A DNA stretch of 64,000 bases from DASQHW01 sp038209365 (GCA_038209365.1 JBBQXS010000015.1:31821-95820), one strand, 5' to 3'. Shown: positions 35,426 to 44,848, counted from the first letter of the stretch. The notes: generated from the sequence alone by a model not told the origin. Numbers and translations are program-made.

Positions 35426-36265
35426 TCAGCGCTCTCGCTGTTGCGAGGCGAAAATGGGCCGGTAGGGCCCCGTCGGGGGAATGAGGCACGGCCGCGGGTC
35501 GTGTCGCGCCCAGCGCGCGGGCTCGCCGCGGATCAGTTCCCCACCGTGCGGCGACAGCTTCACGAGGTCGGTGTACGCGAGCGCATCAGCCGCGGCATAT
35601 GTCTGCAGCAACAGCGGGCGGGACCGGGAGGAACGGTTCGGCGCCGAGCCGTGCACCGTCCGGCAGTTGTGCACGGTGATGGTGCCGGCCGGACCCGTCG
35701 GATACGCGACGCGCCCGAGGTCGAGACGCGCGACGTCGGCGTCGGCGAGCGCGCCAACCCATACGTCGCCGTCGTACAAGTCGAACAGCGGCCCGTGGTG
35801 ACTCCCGGAGACGAACCCCACTTCGCCCATGCCGGGTTCGACGTCCTCGAGGAACACGCCGATTGTCAGGAGGTCGTAGTTCGTGTGCGGCCAGAACTGG
35901 ATGTCCTGGTGCCACTTCACCTCTTCTCCGCCGTGCGCGGCCTTGAAGTTCAGCTTGGAGTGGTGGAACTTCACGTCGGGACCGAGCAAGTCGACGGCGA
36001 CGTCGACGATGGCCGACTGCGACGCGAACTCCCAGAACGTATCGTGCAGATCGGTCGGCGAGCTCAGCCGCCGCAGTCGCGGCTCGCCGGCGGAATGTCC
36101 GACGTCGAGGTCGAACAGGACATTGGACTCGGTGAGCGCGCGGCTCTGTTCGACGAACTCCTCCGTGACGACGCGCAGGCGCTCGAGCCAGACGTTGTCG
36201 ACCAGACCGGCGACCGAGCACCAGCCGTGGTCGCCGTAGTCAGCGCGCTGAGCGTCGGACAGCAC
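35426..36265 (-). CDS. Phytanoyl-CoA dioxygenase (PhyH) family protein
   Basis: 279 aa. Fe(II)/2-oxoglutarate enzyme. The facial triad is H119-Q-D121 (VKWHQDIQFWP) and H205 (CRTVHGSAPN), with the oxoglutarate-binding arginine in RSRPLLLQTY. LGPDVKFHHSKLNFK lines the pocket. Members hydroxylate small molecules, from phytanoyl-CoA to ectoine and syringomycin residues; the substrate here is unknown. It is convergent with the SRPBCC gene (18-base gap) and 42 bases downstream of the ABC permease stop. Confidence 0.9.
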   Translation of the reverse strand: MLSDAQRADYGDHGWCSVAGLVDNVWLERLRVVTEEFVEQSRALTESNVLFDLDVGHSAGEPRLRRLSSPTDLHDTFWEFASQSAIVDVAVDLLGPDVKFHHSKLNFKAAHGGEEVKWHQDIQFWPHTNYDLLTIGVFLEDVEPGMGEVGFVSGSHHGPLFDLYDGDVWVGALADADVARLDLGRVAYPTGPAGTITVHNCRTVHGSAPNRSSRSRPLLLQTYAAADALAYTDLVKLSPHGGELIRGEPARWARHDPRPCLIPPTGPYRPIFASQQRER

Positions 36266-36307
36266 GTGGGCAGGGTAGTGCGACTTCGATGACGGGATAC
36301 CGAGCGG

Positions 36308-37198
36308 CTAACCGACACCCGGAATGTCGCGCCGGCGGAAAATGGCGGCGCCCAGCGCGAGCAGACCGAATGCATACAAGAGGAGCACCACCGCGGGGAA
36401 CGGCGACGCGACCACGTCGGGCTGCGGTCCCATGAGGAACGCCCCGGCGTTGTCAACGATGAGCCAACGCCCGAGCCCCGGTCTCCACACGCGCACCGCA
36501 CCCTCGACGAAGTTCAGATGGACGAACGTCACACCGAGCGCGACGGCGGTGTTGCGTCCGATGAACGCGAGTGATGCGCCGACCACCGCGGCCACGCCGG
36601 TGAATGCGGCGCCTCTGCCCATCCCGGCGAGCAGGCCGCGCAACCAGTCGGCATCGGCGCCCGCGGTGCCTCCGTGCATCAACATCGAAGGAAGCAGCGC
36701 ACCGATGAAGATGACTTGCAGCACGAACGCGATCACCACTGCGGCGAGCGCGGCGCTCGTGACGCGGGCGACCGCGACGCGCACACGTCGGGGCTCCCAT
36801 GTGAGCAGCGTGCCGAGCATGCCGGATCGAAACTCGGCGGCTACGACGGAAGCGGCAGCAAGCAGGCTCCCGAAGGCGAGAAACATGATCGCGATCCCAA
36901 GGACCGGTTCGCGATCGTCGTCCGTCGGCCAGAGATCCGTGATATACAGGCTCTTGTCGTACTGGGCGAGCGTGATATCGAGCCGGCACTGCGATTGCGA
37001 GCTCTCGGACATGCACTGCCGCACGTCGACTTCGAGCTGTGTGCGAGCCCGCTCTCGGGCGGCGACGTCGAACTTCTCGGTGTGCAAGAACACCATCACC
37101 CCGGCGAATGCGATGGCCGCGACCGCAGCACCGATGAGCACCCTCACCAGACGGCGCGAGAGCGCGCGCGACAGCTCGGCGCGAAGCAGTGCGGTCAC
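36308..37198 (-). CDS. ABC-2 type transporter permease
   Basis: 296 aa with about six membrane segments. The first (LVRVLIGAAVAAIAFAGVMVF) is followed by a ~70-residue exterior loop containing two cysteines (RQCMSESSQSQC) that could form a disulfide. The others cluster from 115 onwards, ending in VVLLLYAFGLLALGAAIF. The GTG at 37198 overlaps the ATPase stop, so subunits are made together. The export substrate is unknown; the pair resembles self-resistance or lipid export ABC-2 systems. Confidence 0.85.
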   Translation of the reverse strand: MTALLRAELSRALSRRLVRVLIGAAVAAIAFAGVMVFLHTEKFDVAARERARTQLEVDVRQCMSESSQSQCRLDITLAQYDKSLYITDLWPTDDDREPVLGIAIMFLAFGSLLAAASVVAAEFRSGMLGTLLTWEPRRVRVAVARVTSAALAAVVIAFVLQVIFIGALLPSMLMHGGTAGADADWLRGLLAGMGRGAAFTGVAAVVGASLAFIGRNTAVALGVTFVHLNFVEGAVRVWRPGLGRWLIVDNAGAFLMGPQPDVVASPFPAVVLLLYAFGLLALGAAIFRRRDIPGVG

Positions 37199-38166
37199 GA
37201 TGCCTCTCCGGTGAGCTCGAGGAACACGTCTTCCAAGGTGCGTTCGTCGGGCCGCATCTCGGTTACCCAGAGCCGCTGCGCGGCCAAGGTCTCGGTGACG
37301 TGGGCCGCGCTCGGTACGCGCTCGACGCGCAGCAGCCCCTCTGCAGCGGGCTCGGCGCGCAATCCCGCGTCGCGCAGCGCCTGCAGCCCGGCCGTCGCGT
37401 CGTCGACCCGCACCATCAATCCGGCTGCGCCGCCGGCCGCGAGCACCTCGTGTACCGGGCCGGTCGCGACACAGCGTCCGCGGCGGAGGATCGCGACGCG
37501 ATCGCATATCTGCTGGATCTCGCCGAGTTGGTGGCTGGACACGAACACGGTCCGACCCTCGTCCCCGAGGCGCCGCAGCAGCTGACGGATCTCCTTGATG
37601 CCTGCCGGGTCGAGTCCATTCGCGGGCTCGTCCAGGATGAGCACTTCCGGGTCCTTGAGCAACGCGGCCGCGAGGCCGAGCCGCTGGCGCATGCCGAGCG
37701 AGTAACCCGCAACGAGGTCGTCGGCCCGTTCGGTCAATCCGACCTGATCGAGCCCGGCGTCCACCGTGCGCGCGCCGATGCCGTACAGACGTGCGAGCAA
37801 CTCGAGGTTCCGCCGGCCCGAGAACGTCGGGAACAACGCAGGTGCTTCCACGAGCGATCCGACCCGGCGTATCACCGTGGGGAGCTCGGCCCGCGCGTCG
37901 GCGCCGAGCAGGCGACACGACCCGCTCGACCACGTCGCCAGGCCCAAGAGGCAACGGATGGTCGTCGTCTTGCCCGAACCGTTCGGCCCGAGGAACCCGA
38001 ACACGCCGCCGGCAGGAACGAAGAGATCCAGGCGATCGAGGGCGACGGTCGGTCGACCGCGCCGCCGCCGGTACACCTTGCGTAAACCGCTCACCTCGAT
38101 CACGCCGGGAGCGGCGCGCACTCGCCCGCTCGTTGCATCGCGATCGAGCACGAAGGAAGACGTCAC
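37195..38166 (-). CDS. ABC transporter ATP-binding protein
   Basis: 323 aa, DrrA/CcmA-like. Walker A GPNGSGKTTTIRCLLGL, signature YSLGMRQRLGLAAALL, Walker B LILDEPANGLDP, and switch SSHQLGEI. A C-terminal ~75-residue domain (GLMVRVDDATAGLQALRDAG to TLEDVFLELTG) is typical of ABC-2 ATPases. GTG at 38166, with AGAGG just upstream; an internal GTG ahead of IEVSGLRKVYRR would give a shorter but still complete ATPase. Forms an exporter with the permease encoded next. Confidence 0.92.
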   Translation of the reverse strand: MTSSFVLDRDATSGRVRAAPGVIEVSGLRKVYRRRRGRPTVALDRLDLFVPAGGVFGFLGPNGSGKTTTIRCLLGLATWSSGSCRLLGADARAELPTVIRRVGSLVEAPALFPTFSGRRNLELLARLYGIGARTVDAGLDQVGLTERADDLVAGYSLGMRQRLGLAAALLKDPEVLILDEPANGLDPAGIKEIRQLLRRLGDEGRTVFVSSHQLGEIQQICDRVAILRRGRCVATGPVHEVLAAGGAAGLMVRVDDATAGLQALRDAGLRAEPAAEGLLRVERVPSAAHVTETLAAQRLWVTEMRPDERTLEDVFLELTGEAS

Positions 38167-38239
38167 CCTCTGCACGCTACGGAGACGCGCTTGTCGTGAA
38201 CACCGTGCGGACCGACATGTTGCCGGCGGATTTCCGCCC

Positions 38240-38635
38240 CTACGCGGTACGCCAGAGCGCACTCGAGCGGTCGTGCCAGAGCTGCTCGATGAGGTCCGCG
38301 TCCAGGCGTTCCTTGTGCACGTAGGCAAGTGCGCCGGACGCCGATGCCCCGCGGGGAAGCGCATTGACGTCATAGGTCGACACCAAGATGACGACCGTCT
38401 CGGGATGCGCAGCCGCGATCTGTCGCGTGGCGTCCACCCCGTTGACTCCCGGGAGGTTGATGTCCATCAGGACGAGGTCCGGCCGCAGCGATTCCACGAG
38501 GGCCAGCGCCTCTTCGCCCGAGGTGGCTTCACCGACGACCTCGAATTGATCCAAGAGACCGAAGACGACCTTGGCTGCCTCGCGAAAGGGAAGCTGGTCG
38601 TCGACGATCAGCACTCGCACGCCGGAGTCGTTCAT
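38240..38635 (-). CDS. Single-domain response regulator
   Basis: 131 aa, receiver domain only. Phospho-acceptor Asp in DLVLMDINLPGVNG, the acidic pair in LIVDDQLPFREA, the switch Ser/Thr region VVILVSTYDV and the conserved Lys in AYVHKERL. It has no output domain, so it acts by protein contact or as a phosphate sink. Its ATG overlaps the stop of the NarL-type regulator gene (ATGA), so the two are co-translated. Opposite them are two histidine kinases that may both feed this pair. Confidence 0.88.
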   Translation of the reverse strand: MNDSGVRVLIVDDQLPFREAAKVVFGLLDQFEVVGEATSGEEALALVESLRPDLVLMDINLPGVNGVDATRQIAAAHPETVVILVSTYDVNALPRGASASGALAYVHKERLDADLIEQLWHDRSSALWRTA

Positions 38636-39315
38636 GGCATCGCGTTCCCGAGCTTTTGCTGATCGGCGAGATAGACGAGCACCGCCTTCACGCGCCGGTG
38701 CACCGCGAGCTCCTCGCTGAGGCCGAGTTTGGTGAACACCGCGCTGATGTGCTTCTCCACAGCCCGATCACTCAGCGACAGTGATTCGGCGATCGCGCCG
38801 TTGTTCTTCCCCTGCGCCATCTCGGCCAGTGTCTCGTGCTCGCGCGGTGTGAGTGTCGCGACGGGCGAACGGCCGGCGGCCCGCGCCGCGAGAAGGACAT
38901 CGACCACCTTGGGGTCGACGACCGAGCCACCGCGTGCGACTTCTCGAATCGCGCGGGCGAGCTGCTCGCCGTTCGCGACTCTTTCCTTGAGGAGATATCC
39001 GCGGCCCTGGGCGCCGGCGGCGAAGAGCGCGAGCGCATACGACGGCTCGAGATAGTGGCTCAACACGACCACGCCCGTATCGGGGTGGGTGTCGCGCAAC
39101 TGCTGTGCCGCCCGCACACCCTCGTCGGTCCCGGTCGGCGGCATGCGAATGTCGGTGAGCACCACCTCGGGCTCCTCGGCCGCTACGAGCTCGAGCAGGC
39201 TGTCGAAGTCCTCGCACACGCCAACCAGCGTGAGATCGGCCTCGAGCTCGATCAAGCTGCGAACGCCCTCCCGCATGAGGACGTTGTCCTCTGCGAGCAC
39301 CAGGCGAATGGCCAT
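38632..39315 (-). CDS. NarL/FixJ-family response regulator
   Basis: 227 aa. Receiver domain with LVLAEDNVLMREGV and phospho-Asp in VVLTDIRMPPTG, the switch region GVVVLSHYLE and Lys in GYLLKERV. The C-terminal LuxR-type HTH is TLTPREHETLAEMAQGKNN then SDRAVEKHISAVFTKLGL. It is divergent from the two histidine kinases with 131 bases between, which must hold both promoters. Its target genes are unknown. Confidence 0.93.
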   Translation of the reverse strand: MAIRLVLAEDNVLMREGVRSLIELEADLTLVGVCEDFDSLLELVAAEEPEVVLTDIRMPPTGTDEGVRAAQQLRDTHPDTGVVVLSHYLEPSYALALFAAGAQGRGYLLKERVANGEQLARAIREVARGGSVVDPKVVDVLLAARAAGRSPVATLTPREHETLAEMAQGKNNGAIAESLSLSDRAVEKHISAVFTKLGLSEELAVHRRVKAVLVYLADQQKLGNAMP

Positions 39316-39446
39316 CGGTCAAGGGTACTGAGCAGCCGAACGCGTCGTAAGTGGGGTGACCGCACGCCGCGAGTGCGGCTGGCACGATGGGAGGACGGGA
39401 GGCCTCACCCTTCAGCGGGAGCTGCCGCGGGGCCATACTCACAGCG

Positions 39447-40787
39447 ATGCACGCGATGAGGGGGGCGTCGCAGCGAGCGCCGATGTTGTCGGCGCCGGCC
39501 GTGCTGACGCGCCTGGTCGTTCTTGGCACACTCGCCGCGTTCATCGGCCTCGCGTACTTGGCGCTCCCCGTCGGACTCGGCACGCTCCTCGGCACCGGCC
39601 CGAGCACGGTGTTGTCGGTAGCCGCGACCACTGTCGTTGCGCTTGGCTTCGCGCGCGTGCGCGCATGGGCGGAGCGAACCGCCCAACGCCTGGTGTACGG
39701 CGCGCGATCAACGCCGTACGAGGTGCTGACCGAGCTGTCCGACCGAATGGCGGGCTCGTATCCCACCACCGACGTCCTCCTTCACATGGCGCAGATCCTC
39801 GTGCTGGGGAGCGGAGCGGCGACCGCGCGGGTGTGGTTGCGGGTCGGCGACGAGCTCGTACCCGCCGCGTCCTGGCCCGATACTCCGTTCGTGACACTCC
39901 CGTCGATCGCGCTGCTCCACAACGACCTGCCGCCGCTGCCCGACGCGCACCACGTGCTGGCGGTCCGCCACAGCGGCGAGTTGATCGGTGTGATCACCGT
40001 GACGCAGCTCCCGGGCAGCCCGCTCTCCCCCGCGGACCTGCGACTGCTGGACGACTTCGCGTCGCAAGCCGGGCTCGTGTTGCGCAACGTTCGGCTCACC
40101 GCCGAGCTCGCGACCAGCCTCGAGGCGATCTCGCTGCAGGCGGCCGAGATCCGCGCGTCACGCCGCCGCATCGTCGACACCCAAGATGCCGAGCGACGGC
40201 GGGTGGAACGCGACATTCATGACGGCGCGCAGCAGTACCTCGTCGCACTCATGGTGCAGCTGCGCGTCGCGCGCCGGCTTGCGTCCCAGGATCCCACTCG
40301 CGCCCGGGCCATGGTGGTGGACCTGCAGCGCATCGCGCGTGAGGCGCTCGACACACTCGGCGATCTCGCGCAGGGCATCCATCCGCCCGTGCTCACCGCG
40401 CACGGTCTCGCCGCGGCCTTGCGCCGTCAGGAGGAGAATCCCGTGGTGAAGGTCTCGGTCGAAGACCATGACCTGCGCCGCTATCCCATCGAAGTCGAAG
40501 CGGCGGTGTACTTCGCGTGTCTGGAGGCCCTGAACAACGCGGCCAAGCACGCGGCGGGCTCCAACGTCGTCGTGCAGTTGTTCGAGCACGACGGGCACAT
40601 CGTCTTCTCGGTGCGCGACGACGGATCGGGCTTCGATCCGGAGGAACGCCGGCCCGGGTCCGGTCTCGGCAACATGGTCGACCGCGTCGCCGCGCTCGGC
40701 GGGACGCTCGACATCACGTCTGCCCCCAGTCGAGGCACGGTGGTCGCGGGTCGCGTGCCCTTGCGAGGCATCGGGGCGACCGTATGA
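39447..40787 (+). CDS. Sensor histidine kinase (HisKA_3 type)
   Basis: 446 aa. Two N-terminal membrane helices (about 20-45 and 52-70), a GAF-like domain (about 95-215), then the dimerisation/phospho-acceptor segment DAERRRVERDIHDGAQQ with H258, and a HATPase with the N box FACLEALNNAAKHA and G boxes DDGSGFDPEE and GLGNMVDRVAALGG. This is the NarX/DesK group that partners NarL-type regulators. The ATG at 39447 is used; the longer frame adds a non-conserved stretch. It overlaps the next kinase by ATGA. Confidence 0.9.
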   Translation: MHAMRGASQRAPMLSAPAVLTRLVVLGTLAAFIGLAYLALPVGLGTLLGTGPSTVLSVAATTVVALGFARVRAWAERTAQRLVYGARSTPYEVLTELSDRMAGSYPTTDVLLHMAQILVLGSGAATARVWLRVGDELVPAASWPDTPFVTLPSIALLHNDLPPLPDAHHVLAVRHSGELIGVITVTQLPGSPLSPADLRLLDDFASQAGLVLRNVRLTAELATSLEAISLQAAEIRASRRRIVDTQDAERRRVERDIHDGAQQYLVALMVQLRVARRLASQDPTRARAMVVDLQRIAREALDTLGDLAQGIHPPVLTAHGLAAALRRQEENPVVKVSVEDHDLRRYPIEVEAAVYFACLEALNNAAKHAAGSNVVVQLFEHDGHIVFSVRDDGSGFDPEERRPGSGLGNMVDRVAALGGTLDITSAPSRGTVVAGRVPLRGIGATV

Positions 40788-43198
40788 AGCATCGGCGCCT
40801 GCGCGTCGGCGGTCCGTTGTTCTGGATCTTCTTCGGACCGTACGTACTGGGGGTGGTGGTCTTTCTCGCCGCCGGGCTCGCCCCCTCGCTGGTCAAGGAA
40901 ATCGGCTCCGTGCACGACGCATTACACGAGTACGCAGACGACGCGTTGCTCGCGGGAACCACGGTGACGATCGAGTTGGAGAACCTCGATCCCGAACGCA
41001 CTCATCGCATCGTGATCGTCGGGCCCGAGCGCGAGCGGAGGGTGCTCGCAAGCCGGGTGGTTCCCGCCCGCGGCCGCGCCACGTTGCGGTTCGTCGCCCC
41101 ACCTGCCGGGTCGTACCGCTTGACCTCGCCCGGACACCCCGAGCTCGAAGGTGAGATTCGTTTCGCCGACGACGGCGCCCGCGCGATCTCGATCCGGGTA
41201 CCCGAGGCGGAGCATCGGTTCCAACGCGTCGGCTCCGGCGGATTGTCGGAGGTGGCGCGCCGCGTCGCCGACGCGTCACACCGTGCGGACCACGGCGGCC
41301 GGGTGACGCTGGAATCGCTCTTCAGTGCGCTCAATCTCGGGCTGGGGCTGTTGCTGGTCGCGCGCCGGCCGCGCGATCGGACCGCCCGCCTTCTCGCGGT
41401 CGCCATGATCGGCACCGCCGTCACCTTCAACCATCAGAGCCACAGCACCGTACGCGACTACCTCATCGGGGACTGGTGGTTCCCCCACGACCTCTTCCAC
41501 ATCTTGTCGGGCGTCGCCTACATGTACGCGGTGATCGTCTTCCCCGACGGACGTCTCCTGCCCACCGAGTCTCGACATCGCTGGCTGCTGCGCGCCGCAT
41601 ACGGCGTCGCGACGCTCGTGCTCGCGGTGAACGTGCTCGATCGGACAAGCGTCGGCCACCCCGGACAGTCGTTCTTCACAGTCTTGTTCGGGGTGCTGAT
41701 CCCGCTGGTCGGTGTCGCTGCGCAGACGTACCGCCTGCGGCACGCGACCGAGCCCGTCGTGCAACAGCAGTCGCGTCTGTTGCGTCTCGCGCTGCTGCCC
41801 ATGTTCGTCGCGGGCGTGGGCTATCTCGTTCTCACCCAGGTGTACGACACCGCGTGGGTCGAGGATGTGGGCCTCGCGGTCTTTCCCGCGCTCTTCGCGC
41901 TCGTACCGCTCGCACTTGTCATGGGCATCCTCCGCTACCGCCTGTGGGACATCGACGTGCTCGTCAGTCGCACGCTCATGTCGGTCGGCTTGGCGGCCTT
42001 CATCGGTCTCGTGTACGTGGTCGTCGTCGTGGTGCTCGGGCACGGTCTCGGCCCGGGCGGTTCGGCGGGGCTCAAGATCGTCGCGACCGCGATCGCCGCA
42101 ATCGCATTCGAACCTGTACGCGAGCGGCTCGCGCGGTTCGCCAACCGTCTCGTCTACGGCGAGCGCGCGACGCCGTACGAGGTGATGGCCGCATTCAGCG
42201 ACCGGCTGGCCGGGGCGATCTCGGTCGACGAGATCCTCCCGCGGATCGCCGAGACCGCGGTCAACGGCGTCGGCGGTGTCGCCGGGCAAGTCACCGCCTT
42301 CCTTCCAGGTGGAGGCACCCGCACCGTCGGGTGGCCCGAGAACGGCAGCGCCGTGCGGTTCTCGTTCGTGATGCCGGTGATGTATCGCGGCGAACAGGTC
42401 GGCGAGATCGCGGTCGCGACCGCGCACGGCGAGCGGCTGCGGCCGGAAGAGGAAGAGCTGCTCGCGGCCTTGGGAGCGCAGGCGGGGCTGGCCGTCAACA
42501 ATGCGCGTTTGACCATCGAGCTCCAGGCTCGACTCGAAGAGATCTCCGTGCAGGCCGCCGACCTGCACGCGTCACGCCAGCGCATCGTGACCGCGCGGCA
42601 GGCGCAGCGGCAGCAAGTCGTGCAGCTGATCCACGACCGAGTCGAGGTGCGACTGCTTCGAGCGTCGGAGCTTCTCGAAGAGCTCGCGCCGGTTCTGACG
42701 AGCGACGGCCCGCGGGCGCTCGAGCTCATCGAGGGACTCGTGGACGAATGCGGCCAGGCCCTCGACGCCTTGCGCGAGCTCGCGCGCGGGATCTTTCCGG
42801 CGATTCTGGCGGATCAAGGAGTTGTCTCGGCGTTGGAGGCGTATCTGCTCCAAGCGCACTTGCCCATCGACGTGCGTCTCCAAGCGACGGATGCTCCGGA
42901 CCGCTATGACCCACAGGTCGAAGCAATCGTCTACTTCTGTGTGATTCAGGCACTCGCCAACGCGGGTGCCTACGCGCCCGAGAGCGCTGTCGTCATCCGC
43001 CTGCGCGAGGAACGGGGACGCTTGTCGTTCTCGGTGGTCGACGACGGGCCGGGTGCCGACCGGCAGCGATTGCAGGCGGGCGCGGACGTTCGCGACATGC
43101 GTGACCGTGTCGAGGCGATCGGTGGCGAGTTCGATGCAACGGCGGCGCCGATGCAGGGCACGGTCATCTGTGGTTCGGTGCCGCTGCGTACCGAGTGA
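40784..43198 (+). CDS. Large membrane sensor kinase, degenerate HisKA_3 type
   Basis: 804 aa. TM1 at 10-32, an outside domain (about 35-170), then about seven membrane helices (180-430), GAF (about 460-590), then kinase. It shares with the first kinase the join NRLVYGERATPYEVM and FSDRLAG, so the two are paralogous. The phospho-acceptor H617 is kept (LIHDRVEVRLL), but the usual DG following HD is DR-V, the N box reads ALANAGAYA and the G2 region GADVRDMRDRVEAIGG lacks the canonical GLG. It may be a weak kinase or a phosphatase/sensor for the first one. ATG overlaps the upstream stop. Confidence 0.85.
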   Translation: MKHRRLRVGGPLFWIFFGPYVLGVVVFLAAGLAPSLVKEIGSVHDALHEYADDALLAGTTVTIELENLDPERTHRIVIVGPERERRVLASRVVPARGRATLRFVAPPAGSYRLTSPGHPELEGEIRFADDGARAISIRVPEAEHRFQRVGSGGLSEVARRVADASHRADHGGRVTLESLFSALNLGLGLLLVARRPRDRTARLLAVAMIGTAVTFNHQSHSTVRDYLIGDWWFPHDLFHILSGVAYMYAVIVFPDGRLLPTESRHRWLLRAAYGVATLVLAVNVLDRTSVGHPGQSFFTVLFGVLIPLVGVAAQTYRLRHATEPVVQQQSRLLRLALLPMFVAGVGYLVLTQVYDTAWVEDVGLAVFPALFALVPLALVMGILRYRLWDIDVLVSRTLMSVGLAAFIGLVYVVVVVVLGHGLGPGGSAGLKIVATAIAAIAFEPVRERLARFANRLVYGERATPYEVMAAFSDRLAGAISVDEILPRIAETAVNGVGGVAGQVTAFLPGGGTRTVGWPENGSAVRFSFVMPVMYRGEQVGEIAVATAHGERLRPEEEELLAALGAQAGLAVNNARLTIELQARLEEISVQAADLHASRQRIVTARQAQRQQVVQLIHDRVEVRLLRASELLEELAPVLTSDGPRALELIEGLVDECGQALDALRELARGIFPAILADQGVVSALEAYLLQAHLPIDVRLQATDAPDRYDPQVEAIVYFCVIQALANAGAYAPESAVVIRLREERGRLSFSVVDDGPGADRQRLQAGADVRDMRDRVEAIGGEFDATAAPMQGTVICGSVPLRTE

Positions 43199-43249
43199 CA
43201 CCCAGTGAGCGTTTGCGCGTCCGCGACCCGAGGACGCAGATGGGGCCGA

Positions 43250-43747
43250 TCACGTCTCGGTGGACGTCGTCGGGGACGCGTGGGCTTCGACGCCGCGACC
43301 GCGTTCGCCGCTCTCGAGCAACCGCGCGATCTCGCTGACCTCTTGTTCGACGCCTCGAGCGAACCAGCGGCGAGCCACGAGATCGTACAGGCGGCCGAAG
43401 ATCCCGTGACCGAAGTCCATCGTCTCGACGTGACGCAGGCGCGTCCCGCCTTCGGCCGGCTCGATCTCGAACCAAGCGTGCAGCGCTCGAGGAATACCGT
43501 GCTCGAGGGTCACATCGATGAAGGAGGGGGGCTCCCAGCGGTAGCGCGTGACGACCGAGCCGCGGAAGCGTCCGAGGAATCGCCCATCCTCCCGCGCGAG
43601 CATGCCGTCGTCGGCGTCCGCGAGCTTGGTCACCCAGATCATCTTCGTGTCGGCCTTCGTGTACTGCGCGGGGTCGAGCACGAAGTCGAACACCTCTTGC
43701 GGTGTCACACCGCGTACGAGCGCGGTGCCCTCACCTCGGATCGTCAT
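43250..43747 (-). CDS. SRPBCC family protein
   Basis: 165 aa START-like fold: TALVRGVTPQEVFDFVLDPAQYTKAD at the N-terminus (quoted in two parts around residues 8-33), the strand region FRGSVVTRYRWEPPSFIDVTL, and a long C-terminal helix LYDLVARRWFARGVEQEVSEI. A ligand is not predictable. The last ~20 residues are a disordered tail. It is 24 bases downstream of, and on the same strand as, the thioredoxin gene. Confidence 0.8.
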   Translation of the reverse strand: MTIRGEGTALVRGVTPQEVFDFVLDPAQYTKADTKMIWVTKLADADDGMLAREDGRFLGRFRGSVVTRYRWEPPSFIDVTLEHGIPRALHAWFEIEPAEGGTRLRHVETMDFGHGIFGRLYDLVARRWFARGVEQEVSEIARLLESGERGRGVEAHASPTTSTET

Positions 43748-43771
43748 CTCGAGCTCACCGAAGTTCGCGAC

Positions 43772-44206
43772 TCACGGGCCCGTTGACGCGCCGGCGAGCG
43801 CGCCCTCGACCCAGGCTTCGAGCTGTTCGGCGCCGCGCGCTCCCACCACGGTGTCGATCAGCTCACCGTTGCGGAAGAGGAGCAGGGTCGGGATCCCCTG
43901 CACTCCGAAGCGCACCGAGATCTGCGGGTTCTCGTCGACGTTCACCTTGACCAGCTTCATCCTTCCGCGCAGGCGCCGGGCGACTTCCTCGAGCGCGGGC
44001 GAGATCATCCGGCAGGGGCCACACCACGGTGCCCACAGGTCGACGACGACCGGGATGCTGGCGCGTTCCACTACGGCGTCGAAGTCCGCGTCCGTCGCCT
44101 CGGCGATCCACGGCAGGTACTCCTTGCAGTGCGCGCACCGCGGTCGGCCCTTGGCGACGGCCGGCACGCGGTTCCGCTTGCCGCAGTTCGAACATTCGAT
44201 GATCAC
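43772..44206 (-). CDS. Thioredoxin 2-type protein with N-terminal zinc ribbon
   Basis: 144 aa. The N-terminal zinc-ribbon has CSNCGK and CAHCKEYLP; the thioredoxin fold follows with active site WAPWCGPCRMISP and the cis-proline IPTLLLF. This architecture is that of TrxC (thioredoxin 2), a cytoplasmic disulfide reductase induced by oxidative stress, in which the zinc lowers on oxidation. ATG at 44206. It starts 44 bases after the stop of the shortened luciferase-like gene on the same strand. Confidence 0.93.
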   Translation of the reverse strand: MIIECSNCGKRNRVPAVAKGRPRCAHCKEYLPWIAEATDADFDAVVERASIPVVVDLWAPWCGPCRMISPALEEVARRLRGRMKLVKVNVDENPQISVRFGVQGIPTLLLFRNGELIDTVVGARGAEQLEAWVEGALAGASTGP

Positions 44207-44249
44207 GGGATGAGTCTGCCCCGGTCCGATCGCCGGTGAACCAATTGCC

Positions 44250-44825
44250 TCACGCCCGGGTCAGCGCCAGCGCTCCCGCGGTCGCGTCGAGCGCCGCCGG
44301 GATCGGGCGCTGCACCGGCATCGGCGCGAGGCCCGCGCCGGTGACGTGCTCATACCTGCCGTCGTGCGTGACCGTCTGCTCGGTCCACAGGCGGCGCATG
44401 AGCGCGACCTGCTCCTCGACACGGCGGCCGCGATTGGTGAAGGTCGCGCCGAGCGCTTCGTACTCCACGGCGTTCCAACCGAGCCCGACGCCGAGACGGA
44501 AGTTGCCCTGCGTGAGCAGATCGACTTCGGCCGCCTGCTTGGCAACCAGCACGGTCTGCCGTTGCGGGAGGATGATGATCCCCGTAACCAGCTCGAGCGC
44601 GGTGATCGCGGCGAGATAGCCGAACAGCACGAACGGCTCGTGGAAGGTCGTGTGCACGTTGTACGGACCGTTCCATCCCGTGTGCACGTCAGGGTCGGCA
44701 CCGAGCACATGGTCGTACGCCAGCACGTGGGTGTAGCCCATCCGCTCCACGCGCTGTGCGTAGTCGCGTACCACGCCGGCGTCGGCGCCGATCTCTGTCT
44801 GGGGGAGGACCACACCGATGCGCAT
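44250..44825 (-). CDS. Luciferase-like (F420-dependent LLM) oxidoreductase, C-terminally shortened
   Basis: 191 aa where the family has about 280-300. The N-terminal barrel half is intact: RIGVVLPQTEIGADAG, AYDHVLGADPDVHTGW, GIIILPQRQTVLVAKQAAEVD and FRLGVGLGWNAVEYEALG. The chain then stops shortly after VQRPIPAALD, where full-length members continue with PIPIW and a further ~100 residues of barrel and helices. An internal deletion has probably fused the PIP region to the natural tail. It lacks the parts that close the F420 site, so it is likely inactive. A pseudogene call is reasonable. Confidence 0.75.
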   Translation of the reverse strand: MRIGVVLPQTEIGADAGVVRDYAQRVERMGYTHVLAYDHVLGADPDVHTGWNGPYNVHTTFHEPFVLFGYLAAITALELVTGIIILPQRQTVLVAKQAAEVDLLTQGNFRLGVGLGWNAVEYEALGATFTNRGRRVEEQVALMRRLWTEQTVTHDGRYEHVTGAGLAPMPVQRPIPAALDATAGALALTRA

Positions 44826-44848
44826 GCTCCCTTTCTACCGCGCCGCTC

